From contig NZ_BOLP01000010.1 in NCBI RefSeq assembly GCF_016861695.1, positions 62,001 through 126,000 of the forward strand: a stretch of DNA of 64,000 nt, written 5' to 3'. Shown here piece after piece: positions 1 to 7,881 of this stretch. The first letter of the stretch is position 1, and every line of letters begins with the position of its first letter. The notes under the pieces were generated by a model. That model saw only the letters and a list, made by a program, of their open reading frames with translations, made no database searches and had not been told where the DNA came from. This stretch comes from Levilactobacillus andaensis (GTDB lineage: Bacteria > Bacillota > Bacilli > Lactobacillales > Lactobacillaceae). The position numbers and the translations under genes are program-made.

Positions 1-101
1 AACCAGGTCACCGTCCCCCAGTCCAAGGGTAGGACCAGTAGTAACAGAAAGACGGGGATCAAAATAATTCGAATAATAGTTAACCGATTCGGCAAGTTCA
101 C
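1..101 (-). CDS. pgsA: CDP-diacylglycerol-glycerol-3-phosphate 3-phosphatidyltransferase, 5' part
   Basis: Only the first 33 codons are in the window; the gene continues past base 1. The translation opens with (V/M)NLPNRLTIIRIILIPVF, the typical amino end of PgsA, which makes phosphatidylglycerol phosphate in the membrane. The catalytic CDP-alcohol phosphotransferase motif is outside the window. The start is GTG at 99-101, preceded by AAGGAGG about 7 bases upstream. It lies directly downstream of rodZ, as in many Firmicutes (rodZ-pgsA-cinA-recA), so co-transcription with rodZ is likely. Confidence 0.85.
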   Translation of the reverse strand, partial: MNLPNRLTIIRIILIPVFLLLLVLPLDWGTVTW

Positions 102-173
102 AAAAAATTCCTCCTTAAATTCCCACTTCACACAAAAAGCGCGCCGGTCGCCACGGACCGACCCGCTCTTTGA

Positions 174-1109
174 CTATTTGAATTCCAAAATAACGCTTTG
201 TACTTGAGACGTGGTCGTCGTGCTGCTTGAAGTTGAGGTCGTCGTATCACTCGAACTTGAGCTAGAAGCACTGCTGGTTGCCGTCGTTGACGTAAAGTCA
301 AAGCTCTTCCCATCGACCTTTACCTTAGTTGCCGGTGCGTTCCCAAACTTAAAGGTCACACTCGTTGCGGAACTAGGTAACGTCAAGGAATGCGTGGTTG
401 AGCTGGACAATATCCCTTGCCAAACCGTAGACCCATTAGCCGTGACAGAAAGCCAAGCGCTCCCGGTTGCGGACAAGCTGATCTTTGGCTTGGAAGCGGC
501 ATTCTTCATTTCCCAAGTTGACCCAGAAGTCGTGGTGCTCAATTGCTTGAAGCTAGCCGTCTTCTTGGATGAAGACTTCTTAGAAGAAGACTTCTTGCTG
601 GAGCTGCTAGACTTCACGCTACTACTGCTACTGCCAGATACACTCACAGAGCTGCTATCAACGTTATTCTTAGTCGAGGAACCACCATTACGAGAAGCGG
701 CCACCCAGATACCGATCAACACGACCAGCACGACCACAACGATACCAACGATTGGAATCGTCCGCCGCAGTTTCACGTAGCGTTCATCGACCTGCCGTTG
801 TTGTGAACGGGTCTCGGGATTGTTTTCGTTGACTTTATCAACGTACTCTTGCGTTTGGGTACTTGGCAAGGCACTGTCAAATTGCTTTAACAGCTCTGCA
901 CCATCCAAGTCAACCATATCCGCATATTGTTTGATGAAGGCCCGGACGTAAAAGTCACCGGGAAGTTCGTCAAAGTTTTGGTCTTCGATTGCAATGAGAT
1001 AGCGTTTCTGAATTTTCGTCGCCTGTTGCAGGTCGTCTAGGGTAAAGCCCTTGGCGATCCGCGCATCCTTTAGCGTCTTTCCCAATGTAATTTTACTATT
1101 ATCACTCAT
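174..1109 (-). CDS. rodZ: RodZ-like cell-shape protein (HTH, TM, DUF4115)
   Basis: 311 aa. An XRE-like helix-turn-helix domain fills about residues 7-70, one membrane segment about 118-138 (VGIVVVVLVVLIG), then a Ser/Lys-rich linker (about 145-190), a beta-rich DUF4115-type domain and a Ser/Thr-rich tail. This is the RodZ/YmfM architecture: the cytoplasmic HTH binds MreB and the outer part faces the wall, linking the elongation machinery to the membrane. I chose ATG at 1107-1109 because GGTGGAG lies 9 bases upstream; an upstream GTG at 1124 has no well-placed binding site. It sits between ymfH and pgsA, as in Bacillus subtilis. The Ser-rich linker is low complexity and probably varies in length among strains. 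Confidence 0.88.
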   Translation of the reverse strand: MSDNSKITLGKTLKDARIAKGFTLDDLQQATKIQKRYLIAIEDQNFDELPGDFYVRAFIKQYADMVDLDGAELLKQFDSALPSTQTQEYVDKVNENNPETRSQQRQVDERYVKLRRTIPIVGIVVVVLVVLIGIWVAASRNGGSSTKNNVDSSSVSVSGSSSSSVKSSSSSKKSSSKKSSSKKTASFKQLSTTTSGSTWEMKNAASKPKISLSATGSAWLSVTANGSTVWQGILSSSTTHSLTLPSSATSVTFKFGNAPATKVKVDGKSFDFTSTTATSSASSSSSSDTTTSTSSSTTTTSQVQSVILEFK

Positions 1110-1225
1110 GATTAAATTCTCCACCTGTTCAAAATTTCTCTATCATGCAAAGTATAGCATAGGCGCCGCCGCATTTTTAGCAACTGCTCCCAGATTTCAG
1201 GATTTAACGGTTTCTTAACCTCCAG

Positions 1226-2515
1226 TTAGGGCAAAATCGTGTAGGTCGTACGCTGACTGTTGGTTAAGAAAGTTTGGGTAACATCTATGAGGTCCGTGAA
1301 CTGCATCCCCTCAAGTGTCGCCAGCTCATCAAAAATGGTGGCTCCCGCAAATAACGGTCCGTCATACTGGTTGGCAATGGCTTCGACCGAATTGATGGCT
1401 CCAATGATGCGACCAATGGCCTCACGCTTAACCAATTCAAACTGGCTCTCCGCCGCCTTCAACTGCGCTGGTGCATCGTCCAAAATCGCCGTCAGCTCAC
1501 TGATAAAGGTTTCTGGGTCATCCGTGTCACCAGCCAATTGGGCAAACTGCGCCCCACGTTGGACTTGGAAGTCATAGCCAAAGCTGTCGTCGATCACGTT
1601 GGCATCGTACAGCCGCAAATAATTATCGCTGGTATCATTAAATAGCAGGTCAAACAATAACGACAAAGCCACGCTGTAAGCCAAACCGGCCCGGCCACTT
1701 GGGACCTCATTGAAGCCCCGAATACCGATGCTGACCTTAGGCCGGGTCACGGATAAATGACGGGTCACGGTTGGCACGATGTCACCCGGTGTCGTTTGGG
1801 GGCTCGGAATCCGTTTAATCGGCTCAGCGGGGCCAAAGTCTTTGCTAGCCTGATTGGCAGTCACCCAGTCCAAGGTTTCTTCTGGGTCGAGTTGCCCCAC
1901 GACCACCAAGCTCATGTTGCTGGGCTGATAGAACGTGTTGTACGCCGCATACAGGTCATCGGCGGTAATTTTGTCGATAGAATCCACGGTCCCGGCGATA
2001 TCAATATGCAGCGGTTCCTTGGGATACAGTTGCCCAATCATCCCAAAGTAACTCTGCCAGCCCGGATCATCGTCATACATCTGAATTTCCTGGCCGATAA
2101 TCCCCTTTTCCTTGTTCACCGTTGCCGCCGTAAAGTAAGGCTGCTGCACGAAGTCCAAGAGAATATCCAAGTTTTCCTTTAAATGGCTGGTCGTTGAAAA
2201 TAGGTAACTGGTCTGCGTAAAACTGGTAAATGCATTGGCGCTGGCACCGTACTGGCCAAAGAGGTCAAAAGCGTCATGGTCCTTCTTTTCAAACAACTTG
2301 TGTTCCAAAAAATGGGCAATCCCGTCTGGAAAACGTACGGGTTCAGTCTGACCACGAGGAACGAATTCGTTGTCGGTTGATCCATAGTCGGTCGTCATGA
2401 TGGCAAATGTCTTATGAAAACCAGCCTTAGGCATTAAAATGACTTTTAACCCGTTAGCCAGTGTGGTTTGGTAAATGGTCTCGCCCAACCGGTCATACAC
2501 TTGTTTATTCAGCAT
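1226..2515 (-). CDS. ymfH: M16 family zinc peptidase, YmfH type
   Basis: 429 aa insulinase/pitrilysin-family protein. The inverted zinc motif HxxEH is visible as HFLEH (residues 68-72), with a second acidic helix GIIGQEIQ farther on, so this subunit should be catalytic. M16 peptidases of this type work as pairs; the upstream gene encodes the partner without the motif. In B. subtilis, ymfF/ymfH sit with ymfI, which is linked to 5-aminopentanol modification of EF-P, but their exact task is not settled. The start ATG at 2513-2515 has GGAGGTG 6 bases upstream; an ATG at 2530 lacks one. The start overlaps the end of ymfF by 11 bases, so translation is probably coupled. Confidence 0.85.
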   Translation of the reverse strand: MLNKQVYDRLGETIYQTTLANGLKVILMPKAGFHKTFAIMTTDYGSTDNEFVPRGQTEPVRFPDGIAHFLEHKLFEKKDHDAFDLFGQYGASANAFTSFTQTSYLFSTTSHLKENLDILLDFVQQPYFTAATVNKEKGIIGQEIQMYDDDPGWQSYFGMIGQLYPKEPLHIDIAGTVDSIDKITADDLYAAYNTFYQPSNMSLVVVGQLDPEETLDWVTANQASKDFGPAEPIKRIPSPQTTPGDIVPTVTRHLSVTRPKVSIGIRGFNEVPSGRAGLAYSVALSLLFDLLFNDTSDNYLRLYDANVIDDSFGYDFQVQRGAQFAQLAGDTDDPETFISELTAILDDAPAQLKAAESQFELVKREAIGRIIGAINSVEAIANQYDGPLFAGATIFDELATLEGMQFTDLIDVTQTFLTNSQRTTYTILP

Positions 2516-3785
2516 GCTGGGCACCTCCATGTAGGCAGTAGGTTGCTTGCAACGTTACCTTTTGCGCGACGCGTTGCACATCGGCAATCGTCACGGCTGC
2601 CAAGCTTTCCTGCCATTCTTTTAAGGGTTCATTTAATTGTGTTAATTGCGAGTTCAAGAGGCCGGTCAATCGGCGTTGTGGGCTGTCTAAACCAGCCAGA
2701 CGGGTATTTAATAGGCTCGCTTTCACCTCAGCCAATAATTCCGGAGTCAGTTCACCACGCTGTAAGGCCTGCAATTGTTCACCAATAATGGCCACAACGC
2801 GGTCCTGATTCTCGGCTTGAATCCCAGCTTGCACGGACAGGGTCCCGGTAAACGGGCTGTAGCCACTACTTGCATAGTAGGCCAGACTCGCCTTTTCCCG
2901 GACGTTCGTGAAGAGCAAGGACAATGGTGACCCACCGAAGGCCGCATTAAAGACCACGGCAGGCAGGAAGTCCTCGTCATCCCGATAAACCGGCAGTTGA
3001 TAACCTAAGTTAAGCTTGGCCTGAACAACGGGGGCTAAGTCGTCCCCATTTTGCACGTGGTCGCGCTTTTCCCAGCGGTAGTATGGCGATTGGTCGGCTA
3101 CCGTCCGGTCGGTCAACGGCCAGTCAGCTAGTGCGTTTTGAACCCGTTCAGGTGTAACGTCACCGATGACGGCCACGTGGACCGCATCGTTTGCCAACAT
3201 GTCATGATACGTCTGTAAGACGGCTGTGGCTGACAACTCACCAAGTGTGGTGATGTCACCCAAGGCACTCATGGCTTGGGCTGGCTGACCGGTGAATAAG
3301 AGTTCTTGTAAACGCCGGTTAGCGAGGTACTGTTTATCATCGTCCAGCGATTTAATCGCCGTTAATAAGTTCTGCCGTTGCTGAGTAAAGGTTGCCGGAT
3401 CAAAGTTGCCCTGTGGTAATAAGGGATTAAACAAGACCTCCCGTAAGAGGGCCATCCCCTGTTCAAACAATGGCGTCTTGTCCGCAAATTGGTCCAAATA
3501 CTGTTCATCAACTACAGAGACCGTTAAGCGAATCACATGCTTAGTCCCTAACTTAATGACACTAATACCAAAACTGGCCCCATAGAGCCGCGACAACTGC
3601 CTAGCCAGTGCCGTCTGGGTGGAATAAGCTGCCGTACTGGTCTCTAAAACTTGTGCCAGCAGTGCTCGCGCCGTAATCGCCGTTGCTTGCAGAGGCGCTA
3701 CAAAGTCCACCTTGATACCAATAGTCTTGAATTGTTTAGTGGGTACCAAGTCTAACGTTACCCCGTCTCGAATGCGAAAATGCAC
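2505..3785 (-). CDS. ymfF: M16 family peptidase-like protein without zinc motif, YmfF type
   Basis: 426 aa, similar in length and fold to its neighbour YmfH. Where an active M16 protein has HxxEH, this one reads around ARALLAQVLETSTAAY, with no histidines or glutamate pair, so it is presumably a non-catalytic partner that completes the substrate chamber, as in mitochondrial processing peptidase-like heterodimers. First gene of the ymfF-ymfH-rodZ-pgsA row. ATG start at 3785 with GGAGGCAAT upstream. A hairpin followed by T residues lies upstream at 3867-3912, so the operon promoter is probably between that hairpin and the gene (about 3790-3866). Confidence 0.85.
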   Translation of the reverse strand: MHFRIRDGVTLDLVPTKQFKTIGIKVDFVAPLQATAITARALLAQVLETSTAAYSTQTALARQLSRLYGASFGISVIKLGTKHVIRLTVSVVDEQYLDQFADKTPLFEQGMALLREVLFNPLLPQGNFDPATFTQQRQNLLTAIKSLDDDKQYLANRRLQELLFTGQPAQAMSALGDITTLGELSATAVLQTYHDMLANDAVHVAVIGDVTPERVQNALADWPLTDRTVADQSPYYRWEKRDHVQNGDDLAPVVQAKLNLGYQLPVYRDDEDFLPAVVFNAAFGGSPLSLLFTNVREKASLAYYASSGYSPFTGTLSVQAGIQAENQDRVVAIIGEQLQALQRGELTPELLAEVKASLLNTRLAGLDSPQRRLTGLLNSQLTQLNEPLKEWQESLAAVTIADVQRVAQKVTLQATYCLHGGAQHAE

Positions 3786-3866
3786 GCGCTATTGCCTCCT
3801 TCAGCAAAAACCTAATCGGTGTTTAATTCTAAGGGAACCACGCCTTAAATACAAGCGACGACCACC

Positions 3867-3912
3867 AAAAAATCACAGTTAGACTGCTCACCATGTCGCG
3901 GCCTAACTGTGA
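3867..3912 (-). terminator. Stem-loop with T-run upstream of ymfF
   Basis: Read on the minus strand, TCACAGTTAG pairs with CTAACTGTGA across a loop of about 20 bases and is followed by six T. It lies more than 300 bases after the ABC transporter operon, which already has its own terminator at 4175-4227, so this is either a back-up terminator or a stop for a short transcript from the repeat between them. Confidence 0.6.
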
Positions 3913-3959
3913 TTATCGGGGGTTACTTAGAATTTATTGCCGGTTGTGGTAAGGACCGT

Positions 3960-4130
3960 ATTGAGGAAAATTTCCGCACTGCGGCTACCAGAGATTTCGC
4001 CTGCTGTGGGGACGCTTCAGCCAAAGAACGGGCTTCCGACTCGATTTGAAGCCTCGAAGGACGCGAGTCTCCAAAGTCGCCCATCCTGTTAGCTCGCCAA
4101 CCATTCTGAAAACATCGCTGACTACTGACA
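3960..4130 (+). repeat. Family A intergenic repeat, degenerate copy A1
   Basis: Recognisable family A landmarks are CGCACTGCGGCTACCAG, TTCGCCTGCTGTGGGGACGC, and the hairpin TTTGAAGCCTCG with CGAGTCTCCAAAGTCGCCC. The right half after about 4110 no longer matches. Its internal hairpin uses the TCG/CGA arms otherwise typical of family B. An open reading frame crosses it on the minus strand (3923-4219), but it is only the repeat read as protein. Confidence 0.75.
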
Positions 4131-4174
4131 AGCATCAGCAACACTATATTTTCCTGATCAATCTGATGATTAGC

Positions 4175-4227
4175 AAAAAAGAAACTATCCTTGCCGCCTC
4201 GAGTCTTTCGAGGCAACAAGAATAGTC
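4175..4227 (-). terminator. Terminator of the amino acid ABC transporter operon
   Basis: On the minus strand ACTATTCTTG and TTGCCTCG pair with CGAGGC and CAAGGATAGT, followed by TTTCTTTTTT. It begins 16 bases after the stop codon of the substrate-binding protein gene. Confidence 0.85.
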
Positions 4228-4242
4228 ATCGCTGCAATTATT

Positions 4243-5091
4243 TTACTTGGAATCTAACAATGGGGTATCGACTTTCTTACCGAACCACTTCTCGTTGATC
4301 TTTTCCAATGTGCCGTTTTCGGCCAACTGCTTGAGACCCGCGTTGATTTTACGCCGCATCGTGACGTCCCCTTTGCGCAGACCCACGGCGAACTTTTCCT
4401 TAGGGAAGTTCCCCACCGTGACCCGGTAATCTTCGGGGTGCGCCTGGTGCTTAACGTAATAGTTGGCGTAGGTGCTATCGATCAGTAACCCCTTGATGCG
4501 GCCCACATTGAGGTCGATAAAGGCGTTGGTAAAGGAATCGTACGTCACGGCTTCGTGATTCTTGATGCGGTCCTTCAGCAACTTTGGGTGCGCGTCGATG
4601 TCCTGCGCACCGGACGACCCGGTTTGGGCACCCAAGACCTTCCCCTGCATGTCCGCAAACGACTTAATCTTGCTCTTCTTCAACGTCACCAAGACCTGGT
4701 CGTTATTGAGGTAGGTGTCGGAAAAGGCCACTTGTTTTGCCCGCTGTGGGGTAATTGAGAACCCATTCCAGATGAGGTCGATCGTGCCGTTGTGAAGTTC
4801 CGTAACGTTCAGCGACCAATCGATCGTTTGAAAATCGACTTTGATGCCGTAGAGCTTAAACACGGCGCGAGCAAGGTCAATATCGTACCCGACCAATTTA
4901 CCACTCTTTTGCCGAAAGCCCATTGGGACAAAGCTGTCGTCCAGGCCCACAACGACCTTCTTTTTCTTTTCGATCTGTGACCACTTATCCACCTTGTTGG
5001 CCCGCTGCGTGACGGTCGTACACCCTGCCAGCACACCACTGAGGCCAATCATCACGGCAATTAGTGTCCAAATACGTCCTAATTTTTTCAT
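4243..5091 (-). CDS. Amino acid ABC transporter, substrate-binding lipoprotein (probably histidine)
   Basis: 282 aa family 3 solute-binding protein. The amino end is a lipoprotein signal with lipobox LAGC; Cys24 would carry the lipid anchor. The mature part shows the typical VVGLDDSFVPMGF and GYDIDLARAVF motifs that bind the amino acid backbone. It is the last of three minus-strand genes (permease, ATPase, binding protein) with gaps of 12-18 bases. The leader carries a T-box with a CAC specifier, so I infer histidine as substrate (HisXYZ-type importer); the protein alone would only say polar amino acid. ATG start with TAGGAGG upstream. Confidence 0.88.
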   Translation of the reverse strand: MKKLGRIWTLIAVMIGLSGVLAGCTTVTQRANKVDKWSQIEKKKKVVVGLDDSFVPMGFRQKSGKLVGYDIDLARAVFKLYGIKVDFQTIDWSLNVTELHNGTIDLIWNGFSITPQRAKQVAFSDTYLNNDQVLVTLKKSKIKSFADMQGKVLGAQTGSSGAQDIDAHPKLLKDRIKNHEAVTYDSFTNAFIDLNVGRIKGLLIDSTYANYYVKHQAHPEDYRVTVGNFPKEKFAVGLRKGDVTMRRKINAGLKQLAENGTLEKINEKWFGKKVDTPLLDSK

Positions 5092-5103
5092 CCGTGTTGC
5101 CTC

Positions 5104-5739
5104 CTAATCCTTGGGTTCGACTCGCATCATCTGATCAGCGATGGCTTCGGCAAAGGGAATATCATGAGTGACCACGATTTGCGTAATCCCTTCATCGCGG
5201 AGCTTCACAATGATCTGTTGCACCTCGCGCCGTAAGTCGGGGTCCAACGCCGAAGTCGGTTCATCGTAGCACAGTAACTTGGGGTGCATGGCCAATGCCC
5301 GCACGATGGCGACCCGTTGCTTTTGCCCACCAGATAGCTCGTACGGAAACAGATCTGCCTTGTCGCCCAAGTTCAGTTGATCCAGCAACCGTTTGGCTTC
5401 CTTTTTGGCATCGCTAGTGGATTGCTTCAACACCATCGTCGGTGCCAGCGTCACATTTTGTAAAACCGTCAGATTGGGAAATAGTTGATAGTCCTGGAAG
5501 ACGACCCCGATAACAGAATCGTTGTCCCGATTAGTGGCGGGGTCGAACGTCTGACCGTCCAAAATAAAGTTGCCACTGTCGACTTCTTCCAGGCCACTGA
5601 TACACCGCAGTAGCGTGGTCTTCCCTGCACCGGACGGACCAACGATCGTTAAGATCTTGCCATCCTCCACGGTGAGATTAACGTCGTCCAAGATGGTCTT
5701 GCCACCGAATTTTTTCGTAATTCCTTTAAGCTCTAACAT
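5104..5739 (-). CDS. Amino acid ABC transporter, ATP-binding protein
   Basis: 211 aa ABC ATPase, cytoplasmic and bound to the permease. Walker A GPSGAGKTT is at 34-42, the Q-loop is in VVFQDYQLFP, the signature is LSGGQKQR, Walker B is LLCYDEPTSALDP, and the switch histidine is in VVTHDI. This is the compact form of the polar amino acid uptake ATPases (about 240 aa is usual; here the carboxyl end is short). The start ATG at 5739 follows AAAGGATGG. It is the middle gene of the transporter operon. Confidence 0.9.
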   Translation of the reverse strand: MLELKGITKKFGGKTILDDVNLTVEDGKILTIVGPSGAGKTTLLRCISGLEEVDSGNFILDGQTFDPATNRDNDSVIGVVFQDYQLFPNLTVLQNVTLAPTMVLKQSTSDAKKEAKRLLDQLNLGDKADLFPYELSGGQKQRVAIVRALAMHPKLLCYDEPTSALDPDLRREVQQIIVKLRDEGITQIVVTHDIPFAEAIADQMMRVEPKD

Positions 5740-5757
5740 ATGTTGACCATCCTTTCT

Positions 5758-6399
5758 CTAACGCCAAGCGCTGTAGTGCTTCTCCAACTGGTGCAAAACT
5801 AACGTGCAGACAGCCGTTAACAGTAAATAGATAATGCCGACGAGTAACATTGGGGCAATCGTTACATCGCGCGCCATGGCTACGTTGCCGGCCCGAAGTA
5901 AATCGCCTAAACCGATAACATAAACCAACGAGGAATCTTTGACTAAGTTAATGACTTCGTTTCCAATGGAAGGTAAGACGATTTTGACCACTTGGGGAAT
6001 CACGATTTTCCGTAGCGTCTGCCACCGCGTTAACCGCAGCACCCGGGCACTTTCATACTGACCGACGGGAATGGCCTGCAACCCACCCCGGAAAATTTCG
6101 GCAAAGTAAGCCGTGTAGTTCAGGATGAAGGCAAATAAGGCGGCGTCGTAACGCTGGAAAACGATGCCGATAATTGGTAAGCCGTAGAAAACGAAGATCA
6201 GTTGCAGTAACAGTGGTGTCCCCCGCATCAGCCAAACGTAGATGTCGATAAGCCACGTTAAGGGCTTAAATTTAGTTTTCATGCCCAACCCAACCAGGAT
6301 ACCTAAGGGAACTGAGACGATGATGGTCCAAAAGAAGATGGACAACGTCATGCCGGTCCCGGAAATCAATGATGGTAAAATCTCGCTAAAATAATGCAT
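5758..6399 (-). CDS. Amino acid ABC transporter, permease
   Basis: 213 aa integral membrane protein of the HisM/GlnP family, with about five hydrophobic segments and the EAA loop (EIFRGGLQAIPVGQYESARVL) that contacts the ATPase. A single permease gene implies a homodimeric channel. First gene of the operon, right after the double T-box leader; the start ATG at 6399 has AAGGAGGAAG upstream. Expression should rise when the cognate tRNA (His by the specifier) is uncharged. Confidence 0.9.
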   Translation of the reverse strand: MHYFSEILPSLISGTGMTLSIFFWTIIVSVPLGILVGLGMKTKFKPLTWLIDIYVWLMRGTPLLLQLIFVFYGLPIIGIVFQRYDAALFAFILNYTAYFAEIFRGGLQAIPVGQYESARVLRLTRWQTLRKIVIPQVVKIVLPSIGNEVINLVKDSSLVYVIGLGDLLRAGNVAMARDVTIAPMLLVGIIYLLLTAVCTLVLHQLEKHYSAWR

Positions 6400-6458
6400 A
6401 GTGCGCTTCCTCCTTTAACAACTCTAATAGCTAGTTATGTCATTTGGCATCCAGACGA

Positions 6459-6582
6459 CAAAAAACACCCTCCTGAGACTTTCATCTCAAGAGGGCGTAT
6501 CAACGCGGTGCCACCTCATGTACTCGACGGGCTCACGCCACGCCGACTCAGCGAGTTGCTTGCAACATCGACCCCGAATAAA
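6459..6582 (-). promoter_or_regulatory. Second, truncated T-box module (antiterminator/terminator only)
   Basis: On the minus strand this contains a clear T-box, GAGGTGGCACCGCG (6502-6518), followed by a terminator CCCTCTTGAGA/TCTCAGGAGGG with a T-run (6459-6497). Before the T-box, TTGCAAGCAACTCGCTGAGTC resembles the matching segment of the first module. It has no stem I or specifier loop of its own, so it looks like a partial duplication of the regulatory half of the T-box. Confidence 0.8.
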
Positions 6583-6583
6583 T

Positions 6584-6830
6584 AAAAAAGTCCCCTTAGG
6601 CCCAAAAGCCTAAGAGGACGATCACATCGTGGTTCCACCTCTGATTCGTCGTTCTATCACTAAAACGACCTCAGTGAGTTGCAAGCAACTCCAGCGATAA
6701 CGGGCTACCCCGGACCATCCTACTCGTTTCAAACGGTCAACTCACAGATGTGGTTCGATTAACTAAGACCGCCCGTTTCCATCAGCGGGGCTTTCTGGTG
6801 ATCCTTAGCTACTCTACTCTTCTGTTCAAC
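6584..6830 (-). promoter_or_regulatory. T-box riboswitch with histidine specifier (CAC)
   Basis: Complete T-box on the minus strand. Stem I base ACAGA (6821-6825) pairs with TCTGT (6744-6748), and the AG-bulge and distal loop GATGGAA are present. The specifier loop reads GAA-C-CAC-A, placing the specifier CAC (His) at 6750-6752; the spacing is that which I remember from glyQS (GAA-A-GGC-A). T-box AGAGGTGGAACCACG is at 6627-6643 and the terminator GTCCTCTTAGGC/GCCTAAGGGGAC plus T-run is at 6584-6620. Confidence 0.85.
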
Positions 6831-6851
6831 GTCTTTTGTTTCGTTGCCAAT

Positions 6852-6880
6852 ATATTACGATTAATTCTGGCTAGCGTCAA
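6852..6880 (-). promoter_or_regulatory. Promoter of the T-box/ABC transporter operon
   Basis: Minus-strand TTGACG (6875-6880), a 17-base spacer and TAATAT (6852-6857), just upstream of stem I of the T-box. Between here and minD (6900-7010) there is only a fragment of repeat A (about 6951-6969, CGCAGTGCGACCA). Confidence 0.75.
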
Positions 6881-7010
6881 GTCTTTATTTTCACTTTAGC
6901 TTTAAAATGGGAGTTGTTGGATAGATTATGGGACTATCTATTGAGCATGAATGGCCGCAGTGCGACCAGCCCGCGTCCATCCGGATCTTAATCATTTTAT
7001 CTCTGAATGC

Positions 7011-7055
7011 AAAAAGACTGGCCAGCCGCGTCAAAACGCAACCCACCAGTCTCTA
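7011..7055 (-). terminator. Terminator after minD
   Basis: Minus strand AGACTGG pairs with CCAGTCT, followed by TTTTT. It starts about 20 bases after the minD stop codon and closes the mre-min gene row. Confidence 0.8.
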
Positions 7056-7072
7056 AATTTTAAAATTTTACA

Positions 7073-7879
7073 TTAACCACGATGGAACCAGCCACTGACC
7101 TTGTGCCAGAAACCAGTATCCTCTTGTTCCTCGATCTTCATCAGGGGCACCGTTTCACCCTCTAGACGCCGAGCAACGTTGCGGTAGCCCTGTGAAGCTG
7201 GATTGTCGGTCTGCATGACGATGGGTTCACCCTTGTTGGACGTGGTAATGACCGCATCGTCATCAAAGATGATTCCGAGCAGTTCAATGCCCAGGTGATG
7301 GGTGATCTCATCGATATCCATCATGGACCCATCCTGCATCATGTTCCGGCGAATCCGGTTAATCAACAGGCGTGGTGCCTCGGTCAAGGGATGTTGTTCC
7401 AACAATCCCACGACCCGATCAGCATCACGAACGGCCGAAATTTCTGGTGTGGTGACCACAATGGCCGCGTCAGCACCAGCAACGGCGTTCATAAATCCCT
7501 GTTCAATTCCGGCCGGGCAATCGATCAGAACGTAGTCGTAATCCGGCTTCAGTTCGTCCACGATTTCCTTGACCTGTTCAGGTTGGAGGGCCGTCTTATC
7601 GGTATTTTGTGCGGCTGGCAACAGGTAAAGCTTATCGTCAAAGCGTTTGTCTTTGACCAGTGCCTGTGGCAACTTAGCCCGGCCTTCGGCGACGTCCACG
7701 ATATCATAAATGATCCGATTATCGAGGCCTAACACCACGTCCAGGTTCCGTAACCCAATGTCGAGGTCCATCAGACACACCCGTTTGCCCATTAAGGCTA
7801 ACGCCGTCCCAATGTTGGCACTCGTTGTGGTCTTACCCACACCACCTTTACCGGAGGTGATCACAATTGCTTTTCCCAT
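7073..7879 (-). CDS. minD: Septum site-determining ATPase MinD
   Basis: 268 aa deviant-Walker ATPase. The P-loop KGGVGKTT is at 11-18, DLDIGLRNLD follows, and LIDCPAGIEQGF contains the switch region. The last residues (about 252-268, FWHKVSGWFHRG) form an amphipathic membrane-targeting helix. MinD binds the membrane and recruits MinC to keep FtsZ from assembling near the poles. Start ATG with GGAGGAATT upstream; the stop of minC is 2 bases before it, so the two are surely translated together. No minE or divIVA is seen in the window. Confidence 0.97.
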   Translation of the reverse strand: MGKAIVITSGKGGVGKTTTSANIGTALALMGKRVCLMDLDIGLRNLDVVLGLDNRIIYDIVDVAEGRAKLPQALVKDKRFDDKLYLLPAAQNTDKTALQPEQVKEIVDELKPDYDYVLIDCPAGIEQGFMNAVAGADAAIVVTTPEISAVRDADRVVGLLEQHPLTEAPRLLINRIRRNMMQDGSMMDIDEITHHLGIELLGIIFDDDAVITTSNKGEPIVMQTDNPASQGYRNVARRLEGETVPLMKIEEQEDTGFWHKVSGWFHRG

Positions 7880-7881
7880 TT

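Noticed and set aside
211-780. 189-codon plus-strand frame opposite rodZ
   Set aside because: Its protein is a low-complexity mirror of the Ser/Lys-rich RodZ linker, has no binding site, and RodZ is clearly the real gene.
3923-4219. 98-codon minus-strand frame
   Set aside because: It is family A repeat A1 plus a terminator read as protein; similar frames appear over other repeat copies (46359-46556, 61514-61771, 34069-34290).
6951-6969. GCCGCAGTGCGACCAG fragment near minD
   Set aside because: Too short to list as a repeat copy; it is the left end of family A inverted.
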